From IMG/VR virus record IMGVR_UViG_3300010371_000076, positions 1 to 36,648 of that record: 36,648 nucleotides of DNA; one strand, 5' to 3'. Under the pieces are notes generated by a model. The model saw only the letters and a program-made list of their open reading frames with translations, was not told the DNA's origin and did not search any database. Made by a program: the position numbers and the translations under genes. Origin of the DNA: a virus. Numbering within the stretch: the first letter of the stretch is position 1; every line of letters starts with the position of its first letter. This document shows, piece by piece, positions 20,932 through 29,067 of the stretch.

Positions 20932-23900
20932 CTAGCCGTTCACCAACGCTTGCAGTTCGAACTGCAGGCTCGACGTGAAGATGTGGGGGTCTGACGGCGC
21001 GGCTGCGAAGTTGTTCGTCACGTTGATCGTTGAGCCGCCGACGGCGGATGTCAGCAGGTTGCTCTCGAAGCTGCGGAGATCCGTGAGCCCCGACAGGTAC
21101 GCGTTCCTTTGTGTGATCGCGTCGATGATCGTCGAGGTGTCAGGGACGACGGCTGCGGCGACGGCGTCCGCGACAGACTGAGTGCCACCATCAGGAGACG
21201 ACGGCGCGGCGCTCTGAGCGGCCAGGTCTCGTTCCTGCTGTCTGATGTTGGCGAGCGCGTTCGTGACCGCAACCCGTGCTTCCGGGGTCAGCGCGAGCGA
21301 TGTGCCTGCGACTAGCCCTGTGGTGAGCTCGCCGGACAGGAACTGGTCGGCCGCCGTCAGGTAGGTGTTCTCGTCGGCCGCCGACCCGGTCAGCGACGCG
21401 TTCGCCTCGAGCTGCTGGATCGACGTCGGGAGATCCGCGGCGCCGGACTCGGCGGTGTCCTCGGCCTCTTTCGCGTCCTGCTGCGCCTTGTCTTTCGCGT
21501 CGGCTTTCAACTGGTTGATCTCCGTCAGGGCGGTCGAGATGTCGGCCTTGATCTCGCCCATCAGCTTCTGCGCCGACTTGATCTGCGACTGCAGCCACGC
21601 GATCAGTGACTTGTTCGGGAACCTCGCCGCTTTCGCCTTCTTCAACGACCGTGACAGCGAGTTCAGCCGATCCTGGGCGGCCTTGTACTTCGCTTTCAGC
21701 TGGGTGACGATCTTGTTCCACGCGGCAACGGTCGGGGTGAGCACGATCCCGGTCAGGATCTTCCCGATCCCGGCGACGTTCACGACCTTGGTGCCCTGGC
21801 CGGACTGCAGGTTCGAGATGGCTGTCTCGACCGCAGCGACCCCCGTCACCTTCGGGGTTGCTTTCGCGATAGCAGCCTCGGCGATCGGGGCGGCCAGTTT
21901 GTTCCGGGCGTCCTCGTAGGTCGCCAGCAGCTTCTCGAGCTTCGTGCGTGACTCCGACCCCTTCTTCGTCCCGGCGATTGCTTGGCTGACTTCGTTGATC
22001 GCGGAGTTGTACGCCTTGATGTCGTCCCCGACTCCCTTGGTGAGCGCGGCCGCGCTGATCGCCTCACCGAACTTCGTCGGGATCAACGGCTGAGCCTTCG
22101 GCTTCTTCGCGGCTTTGCCGACGACCAGTCCGCTGGCACCGGTCGAAGCTGTCGAAGCGGCAGCAGACGCGCCCGCCGGAGGCGTGGACGCACCGGCGCC
22201 TGCTTCCTTCTTGACCAGGTAGAAGCGCTTGATCCCGACCATGTCACCGATCTGCGACATCGGGATCGTGTCGGCCGGCTTGCCGGAGCTGTAGTACTGC
22301 ATCACCTGGGCGTTCTGGCCTGTCCCCGACGTCACGATCCCGACATGGCCCGGCGACGGGTATTCGGGCGAGCCGACCATGAACACCACGTCGCCCGGCT
22401 GCGCCGAGTTCGGCATGATCCCCGTCGACGTCCAGTTCGGCCCCGAATGGGTCGCCCACTGCGTCTCGGAGGTGCCGGGGAATCCCTTGAATCCGTTTTG
22501 GGTGAACACCTGGTAGATGTATCCGGAGCAGTCGAACACGCTGCCCGGCTTCGCGACACCGGAATGGCCGCCGCCGGTCTGGTAGACGCCGCCGGAGCCG
22601 ACACCCAACGATCGGGCGGTGCCGACGATCCCCGGTTTCACACCTTCCAGGCCGGCGAGCTGGCCGGGGACACCGCCGCTAGTGAAACCGGCGACCTGCT
22701 GGCCCAACGCCTTCTGAGATACCCCAAGCTTCTGGGCAGCCTGCGCGGCCGTGATCGTGTTTCCGGTGTCGGTGTCGTACCATTTCCCGCCGTCGTACTG
22801 GATCGAATGGGCGCCCCCGGTCGAAACCGAAAACTCGCCCTGCGCTCCCGACGAAACCTTGTGCCCGTTGATCGTGCCGCCCGTCGACGTGTCGGTCGTG
22901 TTGCTCAGTCCGAACGACGCCTTCTTCTCCAAGATCACCAGGGCGGCACCGAGACCGGCAAGCGCGCCGAGCACGCCTGCGCCTCCGAGCGACATCAGCG
23001 CGGCGCGGAGTCCAACAACCTCGCCGGTTGACGTCTCGGCGGCCGTCCCGATCCCCAACATGCCTTTCAGGCTGCCCCTCACACCGATCAGGCCGAGGAT
23101 CGAGCTTGTCCAGCCGCCGATCTTCAACAGCGCGAACGCCCCGGCCAACAACTCGACCGCGTGCTTCGACCCGCCAACAGCGCCAGCCAACGTCTTGAAC
23201 CCGCCGGCGAGCACCTTCACCGTCCCGGTCAGCACCGACACCGTGTCCTTCAAATCGTTTTGGACGCGCTGCTGGTTCTTCGTGTTCCCCAACCACCCCG
23301 AGAGCGCCTTCACCACATTCTGGATGGTCGGAAGCAGCGCCTTCCCCAACCCTTCCTCGAGCTGCTGCACGTCAGCCTTCAACGACACCTGCTCGCCCGC
23401 CAACGTGTGCGTCCACCGCGTGTACGCCTGCGCCGTCTGACCGGAACGCTCCATGATCAACTGGTAGGCCACATAGGCCTTCTGCGCGTTCGTCAACGGC
23501 AACGCCTGCCCGTCCACCGCCTTATTCAACGCCGTCTGCGCGCGCGCCGCGGTGTCCTGCGCCGACACGTACTGGGTGGTGCCAGCCCCGTACTTCGCCA
23601 GAGCGTCGGCGGCCTTCGCCCTAGCGACAGCCAACGTATTCTGCGCCAACGTCACCGCCTCCGTGACGGGCACGGACTTGACCAGGCCGTCCTGCAACGC
23701 CTTCTCCTTGATCGACGCCGAATCAACGTCGATCCCAAGTGCTTTCAGCGCCTTCCCGCGGCCCGCCAGCGCCGAGTTGATCGCAGACAGAGCCTCGGAC
23801 GGATCGACGCCCTTGATCCGGGCAAGCTGATCACCGATCGTCACCAGCCCCTTCGTGTACTCCGCCGCGGTGGCCGGGGCGACACCCATCGACTTCAGGA

Positions 23901-24312
23901 ACGCCCCCGTATCGTTCGCGAGCTCCAAAGACTGCGCCGACGCCAGACCGAGGCTCCTAACGGTCGAGTCCGACCATTTACGGATCACGTCGGCGGACCC
24001 CTCGAACACCTGGGAGGCACGGATCGTCTGGGTTTGCAGCGCCTCCGTCTGCTGGATCGCGTCCTTCACGACCGACGTGAACCCTGCCGCACCGAGGAAC
24101 GCGCCCGACGCGAACGCCAAAGACCGGCCAAGATGGGTGAACGCCCCCGACCCCGCCAGGACGCCCCGCGACATCAGGTCGGTGTCTTTCTCGATCCCGT
24201 CCACATGGCCGTGGAAGCTCGCCCGCGAGGACGCCATCCCACGGTCAAAGTTCGCCGTATCGGCGGTCAGCAGCACCTTCGCCGTCCCCGCTACCGAACC
24301 GCCGATCGCCAT
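20932..24312 (-). CDS. Tape measure protein with NlpC/P60-like peptidase domain
   Basis: 1126 residues from ATG 24310-24312, directly after the TAG of the chaperone gene (TAGATG). Long Ala/Gln-rich helical regions (residues 40-380 and 730-1090) and a hydrophobic part (about 385-465) define a siphovirus tape measure. An NlpC/P60-type domain sits in the middle: SVFDCSGYIYQVF gives nucleophile C595 and GHVGIVTSG gives H656. The protein sets tail length; at about 1.5 angstrom per residue the tail would be roughly 170 nm (rule of thumb). The peptidase probably helps DNA pass the cell wall during injection. Confidence 0.93.
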   Translation of the reverse strand: MAIGGSVAGTAKVLLTADTANFDRGMASSRASFHGHVDGIEKDTDLMSRGVLAGSGAFTHLGRSLAFASGAFLGAAGFTSVVKDAIQQTEALQTQTIRASQVFEGSADVIRKWSDSTVRSLGLASAQSLELANDTGAFLKSMGVAPATAAEYTKGLVTIGDQLARIKGVDPSEALSAINSALAGRGKALKALGIDVDSASIKEKALQDGLVKSVPVTEAVTLAQNTLAVARAKAADALAKYGAGTTQYVSAQDTAARAQTALNKAVDGQALPLTNAQKAYVAYQLIMERSGQTAQAYTRWTHTLAGEQVSLKADVQQLEEGLGKALLPTIQNVVKALSGWLGNTKNQQRVQNDLKDTVSVLTGTVKVLAGGFKTLAGAVGGSKHAVELLAGAFALLKIGGWTSSILGLIGVRGSLKGMLGIGTAAETSTGEVVGLRAALMSLGGAGVLGALAGLGAALVILEKKASFGLSNTTDTSTGGTINGHKVSSGAQGEFSVSTGGAHSIQYDGGKWYDTDTGNTITAAQAAQKLGVSQKALGQQVAGFTSGGVPGQLAGLEGVKPGIVGTARSLGVGSGGVYQTGGGHSGVAKPGSVFDCSGYIYQVFTQNGFKGFPGTSETQWATHSGPNWTSTGIMPNSAQPGDVVFMVGSPEYPSPGHVGIVTSGTGQNAQVMQYYSSGKPADTIPMSQIGDMVGIKRFYLVKKEAGAGASTPPAGASAAASTASTGASGLVVGKAAKKPKAQPLIPTKFGEAISAAALTKGVGDDIKAYNSAINEVSQAIAGTKKGSESRTKLEKLLATYEDARNKLAAPIAEAAIAKATPKVTGVAAVETAISNLQSGQGTKVVNVAGIGKILTGIVLTPTVAAWNKIVTQLKAKYKAAQDRLNSLSRSLKKAKAARFPNKSLIAWLQSQIKSAQKLMGEIKADISTALTEINQLKADAKDKAQQDAKEAEDTAESGAADLPTSIQQLEANASLTGSAADENTYLTAADQFLSGELTTGLVAGTSLALTPEARVAVTNALANIRQQERDLAAQSAAPSSPDGGTQSVADAVAAAVVPDTSTIIDAITQRNAYLSGLTDLRSFESNLLTSAVGGSTINVTNNFAAAPSDPHIFTSSLQFELQALVNG

Positions 24313-24501
24313 CTAGCTACGTCCCTGCGCGAAGTCGCGGGCCTGCTGCATCGGATCAGGTGCCCCGAGCAGGTCAACCGGTGCGCTGTCTGACCGCTCC
24401 ATCGCCTCGGCAAGATGCAGCCGCTCGAACACAGCCTCCTCGACGCAGAACTGGGTCACATCGTCCTCGCCGACGAAACCGCAGCCGCACTCACACCGCA
24501 C
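24313..24501 (-). CDS. Tail assembly chaperone, downstream part (possible frameshift extension)
   Basis: 62 residues if it starts at GTG 24499-24501. The frame is open further upstream to 24606. CECGCGFVGEDDVTQFC carries four Cys, and VEEAVFERLHLAEAMERSD with PDPMQQARDFAQ is helical. It lies between the first chaperone gene and the tape measure, where siphophages usually express a G-T fusion by programmed frameshifting. It is in the +1 frame relative to the upstream gene and overlaps its last codons. It may be separate or expressed as a fusion. Confidence 0.6.
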   Translation of the reverse strand: MRCECGCGFVGEDDVTQFCVEEAVFERLHLAEAMERSDSAPVDLLGAPDPMQQARDFAQGRS

Positions 24502-25090
24502 CCACGTCAACCGTGGAAAACTCGTCGATGACCTCTTGGCAAGCCTCGCAGCCCGGAGCGCAACGGTGCTTCTCACGAAAGGTGGCCCACCGCTCGAGCG
24601 GCTCAACCCCGAGGATCACCCCTTTCGCGTCCGTGTCGCGTTTCCGCCCCACGATCGCCGCCAAAAGCTCGATGTCCTCGTTCGGCAACAGACCCGCCTT
24701 GATCTGCTCGTACGAGACGGCCGGCTCGACCAGGGCCGATGAGACGAGGAAGCGGAGCAGGTCGATGTAGTCGGAGAGCACCTGCGGGTCGATCTGCGCT
24801 GCGGCAGGCGGGCCCGTTTCACCGTTCGCTGCCGCGATCATCGTCTGATCCATCGGGTCGACGCCCGCGATCACCGACATCGCGACCGCCCGCAGATCCT
24901 CCGGCACCCGGCCGTCGACGAACAGCGACGCGAGATCGGGGATGCGGAGCTTGACCTGGTGGTGTTGGTTGACCCACACCTTGTGAACACCGGCGCTCTG
25001 CCACTGCTCGAGGGTGGGGACGGTGCTTCTACGCCTCGACGGTGTAGACGAGCTTTTTGGCTTGCGCCGTGTTTCGGCCGTTGCTGTCAT
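24491..25090 (-). CDS. Tail assembly chaperone
   Basis: 199 residues from ATG 25088-25090; GGAGG lies 11 bases upstream, inside the preceding gene, which it overlaps by 62 bp. A basic, Ser/Thr-rich N-terminus is followed by VNQHHQVKLRIPDLASLFVD and helical segments (DPQVLSDYIDLLRFLVSSAL, EQIKAGLLPNEDIELLAAI), typical of gpG-like chaperones that bind the tape measure during tail assembly. The end (HRCAPGCEACQEVIDEF) has a Cys cluster that would join the Cys cluster of the downstream frame if frameshifted. Confidence 0.75.
   Translation of the reverse strand: MTATAETRRKPKSSSTPSRRRSTVPTLEQWQSAGVHKVWVNQHHQVKLRIPDLASLFVDGRVPEDLRAVAMSVIAGVDPMDQTMIAAANGETGPPAAAQIDPQVLSDYIDLLRFLVSSALVEPAVSYEQIKAGLLPNEDIELLAAIVGRKRDTDAKGVILGVEPLERWATFREKHRCAPGCEACQEVIDEFSTVDVGAV
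24517..24520 (-). other. Candidate +1 frameshift site (UUUU)
   Basis: The end of the first chaperone reads GAG TTT TCC. A Phe tRNA on TTT can slip +1 onto TTT again, giving GAG TTT (T) CCA and entering the downstream open frame (EVIDEF then PRLTWVRCECGCG). The joined Cys clusters support a fusion. A canonical -1 heptamer is absent. Confidence 0.4.
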
Positions 25091-25253
25091 AGGTCGCTAT
25101 GCCTCCATCAGGCTGTGCGGGGACGACGAACTCGTCGAGCTGCTCGTCGAGGTCAGCGAGGAACTGCAACGTCGTCCGGTTCACTCTTTGGGCCGCCTTC
25201 ACCTGCGAACGTGTAGCGGCGATCGAAGCGCGGAGGTGTTCCAGATCACTCAC
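25029..25253 (-). CDS. Small coiled-coil protein between tail tube and chaperone
   Basis: 74 residues from GTG 25251-25253, 6 bases after a start-associated motif. Residues 3-45 (LEHLRASIAATRSQVKAAQR, TTLQFLADLDEQLDEFVVP) are amphipathic helices, and the tail is polar. Its 3' end overlaps the chaperone gene by 62 bp in another frame. The function is unknown; the position suggests a tail assembly factor. Confidence 0.6.
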   Translation of the reverse strand: MSDLEHLRASIAATRSQVKAAQRVNRTTLQFLADLDEQLDEFVVPAQPDGGIATYDSNGRNTAQAKKLVYTVEA

Positions 25254-25259
25254 AGCCCG

Positions 25260-25270
25260 CCTATCGGCTA
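25260..25270 (-). promoter_or_regulatory. Start-associated motif copy 3
   Basis: TAGCCGATAGG, 6 bases (CGGGCT) before the GTG of the 25029-25253 gene. It is joined to a perfect CGGCTAGCCG palindrome. Confidence 0.8.
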
Positions 25271-25281
25271 GCCGCGAGGAA

Positions 25282-26250
25282 TCAGTACGTCGTGACGGCG
25301 TTCTTCGTGACGATCGAGATCGTGTCAGCGATGGCCGCCTGCGGCTTGGCGCGGAATCCCATCGCGACCTTCAGCGGTGCACCCGACACGTCCGGTGCGA
25401 GCGGATATGCCGTGTACTCGACGGCCGTCATGACGAAAGCGACGGAGAGGTTCGTGTTCACCTGGGCGAGAATGGTCAGCGACTCGCTGAACACCGTCGA
25501 GGTGAGCGCCGTCCCCGACGTGGTTCCGGTATGGAACGCCCGGTAGTCCGCATCCGAGGAGAACAGAATCGAGACGGTGCCGGTGATCGCCAACAGACCC
25601 GGCACGAAGTCGATGTTCGAGAGCCCGGAGTCGCCCTGCACCATCGCTCCGCCGTTCGAGATCGTCAGATCGAAGCTGTCGACGGTGCCTGGGGCCGAGC
25701 CGCCCTTCGTGACGGTGACCTGCGGGTACGCGAGCGGTGTCTGCGTGACCGCCGTCAGCACAGGGTCGGTCGACCCGAGCGTCGCTGACAGCCCCTGCCA
25801 GGTGGTCGCGTAGGTGAGCGCCCCGCCGGCGGCACCCGACACGGTCAGGTCGGAGATTCGGCAGTCGACGTACTGGTCGACGAGAGTCGTCGAGTTGTAC
25901 GCCTTGTAGAGCGTGAAGTAGGGGAGTGTCGACGCGGACGTTGCGGTGTGCACGTAGTTCGGGGTGGTGCCTGTGTCGGCGTTCGCGCCGAGGACACCGT
26001 AGGCGATCAGGCCGAAGTCGTCCGGGCGCAGATAATGGGTGGTGGAACCGGTAACCGACGATCCGGTGACGACCTGCGCGCCGGCCTGCCGTGTCGCGTC
26101 GGTCTCCGCCAACGTCAAAAGCTGCCGGGCGGGTGAGACGTCGCCGCCGGTTAGCTTCAGCTTGTACGTCGGGGTCGTCTGGGCGGTGCCCTTCGCGGTC
26201 TGCTTGCCGACAGCGACCGTTACCGCGTTGCCGGGGATACCTGTCGGCAC
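25282..26250 (-). CDS. Major tail tube protein
   Basis: 322 residues from GTG 26248-26250, overlapping the upstream TAG. The sequence is strand-rich with few Lys and no Cys except in YVDCRISDL. VGKQTAKGTAQTTPTYKLKL and YLRPDDFGLIAYGVLG fit a tube N-terminus. TVDSFDLTISNGGAMVQG, then a Thr-rich segment and FVMTAVEYTAYPLAP, complete a duplicated beta barrel plus added Ig-like part. Its position (after head-tail joining genes and before chaperones and tape measure) and size fit a siphovirus tail tube. The subfamily is uncertain. Confidence 0.75.
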   Translation of the reverse strand: MPTGIPGNAVTVAVGKQTAKGTAQTTPTYKLKLTGGDVSPARQLLTLAETDATRQAGAQVVTGSSVTGSTTHYLRPDDFGLIAYGVLGANADTGTTPNYVHTATSASTLPYFTLYKAYNSTTLVDQYVDCRISDLTVSGAAGGALTYATTWQGLSATLGSTDPVLTAVTQTPLAYPQVTVTKGGSAPGTVDSFDLTISNGGAMVQGDSGLSNIDFVPGLLAITGTVSILFSSDADYRAFHTGTTSGTALTSTVFSESLTILAQVNTNLSVAFVMTAVEYTAYPLAPDVSGAPLKVAMGFRAKPQAAIADTISIVTKNAVTTY

Positions 26251-26432
26251 TAGCTACCGTCCTTCTTCGACGTTTTCTCGGCGGCTTTCACCTTCGGGTG
26301 CGCCTCGAGCTCGTTGATCTCCCACGAATCAGAGGTCTCGTACCGGTCGCCCGCTTCGAGGCGAAGCTGGCCGCCGATCTCGACAGAATTCACGTTCGCG
26401 TGAAGCTCGTACGCTCTCTTCTCGGTTGCCAC
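26250..26432 (-). CDS. Small protein preceding tail tube
   Basis: 60 residues from GTG 26430-26432, with a start-associated motif 6 bases upstream. ELHANVNSVEIGGQLRLEAG and YETSDSWEINELEAHP look like a small beta fold, and the C-terminus is Lys-rich (KVKAAEKTSKKDGS). Its TAG overlaps the GTG of the tail tube gene. The function is unknown; it resembles other short late-operon phage proteins. Confidence 0.6.
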   Translation of the reverse strand: MATEKRAYELHANVNSVEIGGQLRLEAGDRYETSDSWEINELEAHPKVKAAEKTSKKDGS

Positions 26433-26438
26433 GGTTCG

Positions 26439-26449
26439 TCTATCGGCTA
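26439..26449 (-). promoter_or_regulatory. Start-associated motif copy 4
   Basis: TAGCCGATAGA (one of two copies with final A), 6 bases (CGAACC) before the GTG of the 26250-26432 gene. Confidence 0.75.
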
Positions 26450-26463
26450 GCGGATCGCGTGGT

Positions 26464-27621
26464 TCAGGCAGAGAGGACGGAGTCGTCCGGGAGGTACACG
26501 TCGAGCAGCCATTCTTCCTCCTGCGACGCCGCCGTGTGCGGGAAGCTGATCGACAGCTCGGCCCCGTGCAGCCATGTCTTGAACAGGGTCGCGGACGAGT
26601 AGAAGGTCTTGTAGGTTGACGGCAGGCCGGCCGTTGCCGTGACGATGGAGACGGTTTCTGTCAGCGCCGAGGCACCGAACGTCGATAGGAGGCCGGCGAT
26701 CGTGGCCGTATCGACAACGGTGAGCGCGGACGTGCCGAATGTGATTCTGGATCCGCCCGCCGTGAACACGTCGGCAATGGTGAACGCGGTCGCCCCGGTA
26801 ACTGTCGCAGGACCTGAAGTCGTCGTCGTGAAGGTATCGGTGACCGTGAGGGCGGCAGCCCCGAGCGTCGTCCTCACGCCTGCTGAGGCGAACGAGTCCG
26901 TCGTCGACAACGCGGACGCCGCGAACGTCTGCCTGGTCCCGGAGGACGCGAACGCGTCCGCCAGCGAGCTGGCCGTCGCGCCGAACGTTTGACGGACACC
27001 AGCGGAAGCGAACGAGTCCGTGAGCGCGACCGCCGACGCGCCGGTGATCGTGGATGCGGTGACCGTCGTGCCGCCGCCGAACTGGCTGATCCGCCCGGTC
27101 GCCCTGGCGATCTCCATCGCCGAATACCAGGAGCCAACCGTCAACGCGGTATCAGTCGCTGTGACGATCGCCGTCCAGGTGGTGCCGTCGTGTGAGTAGT
27201 AGGCGATCTGGCTGCCGTGCGTCGCGTACAGGCCGATCCAGTCGCCAGCGCTCAACGTCTGCGTGCCTGTGTACGTCGAGACGATCGAACCGGAGACGTA
27301 GCTGTAGAGCGCCCACGATGAGGGCTGCGTTACTTCGAGGACGTACCCGTTGCTCGGGGACGCCGGATCGTCGATGATCGACACGCCGACGTAGTTGCCG
27401 GTGCCGGGAAGCACGCTGATCTGCGCGTACGCCTCGATCTTCGTTGAGAACGCCGACGCCTTCCAGGTCGCCATACCGGCGCCCGAGCTGTTCGACGCGG
27501 CAGCGTTGCCGATGATCGTCAGTGTCTGCCCGTCAACCGATACCGGGCTTTGCCAGTTCGTGCCTAGCGCCCCGTTCGCCCGGACGAACGAGTCAAGGAC
27601 GCCAGTGGTGGGGAACGCCAT
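26464..27621 (-). CDS. Virion-associated protein with LamG-like N-terminus and 20-residue repeats
   Basis: 385 residues from ATG 27619-27621. Residues 1-185 (DSFVRANGALGTNWQSPV, YVGVSIIDDPASPSNGYVLE, YYSHDGTTWTAIVTATDTAL) look like a concanavalin/LamG jelly roll that often binds sugar. Residues 193-329 are about seven tandem repeats of 20 residues around G-A-x-A-L-x-x-x-D-x-F-A-S-x-G-x-R-x-T. The C-terminal 55 residues (KTFYSSATLFKTWLHGAELS) appear distinct and may anchor it to the particle. It lies among virion genes and is probably a decoration, fibre or adhesin. No known family was recognised for the repeat part. Confidence 0.65.
   Translation of the reverse strand: MAFPTTGVLDSFVRANGALGTNWQSPVSVDGQTLTIIGNAAASNSSGAGMATWKASAFSTKIEAYAQISVLPGTGNYVGVSIIDDPASPSNGYVLEVTQPSSWALYSYVSGSIVSTYTGTQTLSAGDWIGLYATHGSQIAYYSHDGTTWTAIVTATDTALTVGSWYSAMEIARATGRISQFGGGTTVTASTITGASAVALTDSFASAGVRQTFGATASSLADAFASSGTRQTFAASALSTTDSFASAGVRTTLGAAALTVTDTFTTTTSGPATVTGATAFTIADVFTAGGSRITFGTSALTVVDTATIAGLLSTFGASALTETVSIVTATAGLPSTYKTFYSSATLFKTWLHGAELSISFPHTAASQEEEWLLDVYLPDDSVLSA
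26635..27045 (-). repeat. Tandem 60-bp coding repeats (20-residue units)
   Basis: Seven units encode residues 193-329 of the gene above. Examples are TGASAVALTDSFASAGVRQT, FAASALSTTDSFASAGVRTT and FGTSALTVVDTATIAGLLST. One unit carries a two-residue insertion (TTTTSGPATV). The first and third units are the most alike, suggesting recent duplication; others have diverged. Confidence 0.75.
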
Positions 27622-27624
27622 CGG

Positions 27625-28662
27625 CTACCCGGCGATGCAGTAGACGCCACGGCCGTTGTCGACGCCGCGCAGCAACGCTTCCTTCCCCGCCACTGGTGCC
27701 TCACACAACGCGATCACGTCGAGGCCAGCCGCAAGCAGTTGTGCCACGTCCTGCTGCGACCCGACGCCGCCGGACTGGAAGCAGTTCTCCAGCATCACAC
27801 CGTCCGCGCCCGCCTTCATCGACGCGGCGAATGCTTCTGAGCCGCCGGACTTGTAGACGTTCGGGAGGCAGTAGAACCCCTGTGCGCGGAGCGCCGCACC
27901 GACCTCGTTCACAAACCCGGTGATCGCGTTCTCCCACATGGAGTCGCTCGGGTAGGCGGGGATTGTGGCTTCGCTGTAGCCGTGGAGCTGGGCGACGACG
28001 TCGTCCATCTCGAAGCCGTCGAGCCCGTACTTTTTCAGGAACGCTGACGCTCTGCCGATCCATCCTTGCCGGTAGCCCTCGTTGCCGGGGTCGGCCAATG
28101 TCGAGTCCGGGTAGGACTCGTTCACGACGGGGTTGCCGTGGTTGTCTTTCAGGTACCAGCCGTTTGCGATCAGATCCTCGCGCGACACCCCGTAGAACTT
28201 GCCGGCGGCCGTGGACGGGCACGAGATCGCGGACAGGTAGACGAGCCGCTTCGTCGGCGCAGGGATCGCGGCGAGCTTCGCAGCCTGCCAATCCGCCGTG
28301 ATCACCATGTCATAGGTGCTCGCGTTGCCCGGCAGGTCATGGCCGGGGATCCAAAGGCCGTAGCCGCCCTTCGGCCACGCGCCAGACGGCGCAGGCGGAG
28401 GAACCGGAGTCGGAGTCGGACCCGGCGGCGCGTTGACCGTGAACGAGCCGGACGCCAAACCTGTCGTCGCGACCACCTGGAACGAATGGACGCCCCCGTC
28501 CGGGATGGCGAACGTCACCGACGACCGAGTCGCGTCCTGCGTGTTCGACACCCGCACACCGTCCGTGAAGAACTGGTAGCCGACCGCGCCCACAGGCGGC
28601 GTCCAAGACACCGCCACTTTCAAGGCGGTCTGCTTGACGACCGTGAGCCGCAGACTGTTCAT
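27625..28662 (-). CDS. Glycoside-hydrolase-like TIM-barrel protein with FN3-like N-terminus
   Basis: 345 residues from ATG 28660-28662 (ATGA overlap). Residues 1-78 form an FN3-like beta sandwich (LRLTVVKQTALKVAVSWTPP). Residues 79-92 are a Pro linker. Residues 93-345 match putative glycosidase barrels of the GHL15 type: YGLWIPGHDL, WYLKDNHGNPVV, AFLKKYGLDGFEMDDV (acidic cluster at 215-221), and VMLENC with E292. The enzyme would act on cell-surface or capsular sugar while attached to the virion. No signal peptide is present. The barrel assignment is fairly safe; substrate and activity are unknown. Confidence 0.75.
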   Translation of the reverse strand: MNSLRLTVVKQTALKVAVSWTPPVGAVGYQFFTDGVRVSNTQDATRSSVTFAIPDGGVHSFQVVATTGLASGSFTVNAPPGPTPTPVPPPAPSGAWPKGGYGLWIPGHDLPGNASTYDMVITADWQAAKLAAIPAPTKRLVYLSAISCPSTAAGKFYGVSREDLIANGWYLKDNHGNPVVNESYPDSTLADPGNEGYRQGWIGRASAFLKKYGLDGFEMDDVVAQLHGYSEATIPAYPSDSMWENAITGFVNEVGAALRAQGFYCLPNVYKSGGSEAFAASMKAGADGVMLENCFQSGGVGSQQDVAQLLAAGLDVIALCEAPVAGKEALLRGVDNGRGVYCIAG

Positions 28663-29051
28663 GCCGCGATCGGTGAGAGAGCCAACGTCAGGCTGCCCGA
28701 CGCGATCGTGAACGTGTCACCAGCAGTCACAGACTTCGACGCCGTCAACGCGTTCGAGCCCAGGAACGTTCCTGCCGTCGACGCTGACCAAAACGACACG
28801 TGCGTATACGTCTCCGTCGTCGACACGGACGTCCATGTCACGGCGGCCGACGTTGCGATCGAGCCGCCCGAGGCGGCCGCGAACGTCGTTGACTGCCGGG
28901 TCGTGTTCCCCGCCGCGTTCGACGCACCGGCCGAGCCTGGGTCGCCGATGTGCAGCTTCACGTAGAACGCGGTCGGGGCGGTGTAGTTCGTTGCGCTACA
29001 GACAGCCGAGAGCAGCGAGTTAGCCACCCCGGCAGCAAGTCCAGTCGTCAT
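28659..29051 (-). CDS. Small virion/fibre-like structural protein
   Basis: 130 residues from ATG 29049-29051 with AAAAGGAGAGGG upstream. YVKLHIGDPGSAGASNAAG, SVSTTETYTHVSFWSAST and the Thr/Ser-rich strands match a recurring actinophage structural protein family (tail fibre-like, Gp80-type), usually encoded near head-tail genes. Most likely a virion accessory protein. Confidence 0.6.
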   Translation of the reverse strand: MTTGLAAGVANSLLSAVCSATNYTAPTAFYVKLHIGDPGSAGASNAAGNTTRQSTTFAAASGGSIATSAAVTWTSVSTTETYTHVSFWSASTAGTFLGSNALTASKSVTAGDTFTIASGSLTLALSPIAA

Positions 29052-29067
29052 TAGATCCCTCTCCTTT

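Noticed and set aside
21982-24393. Long plus-strand open frames opposite the tape measure gene (for example 21982-23031 and 23161-24393)
   Set aside because: They are Arg-rich mirror frames of GC-rich coding DNA, with no domains and no ribosome sites.
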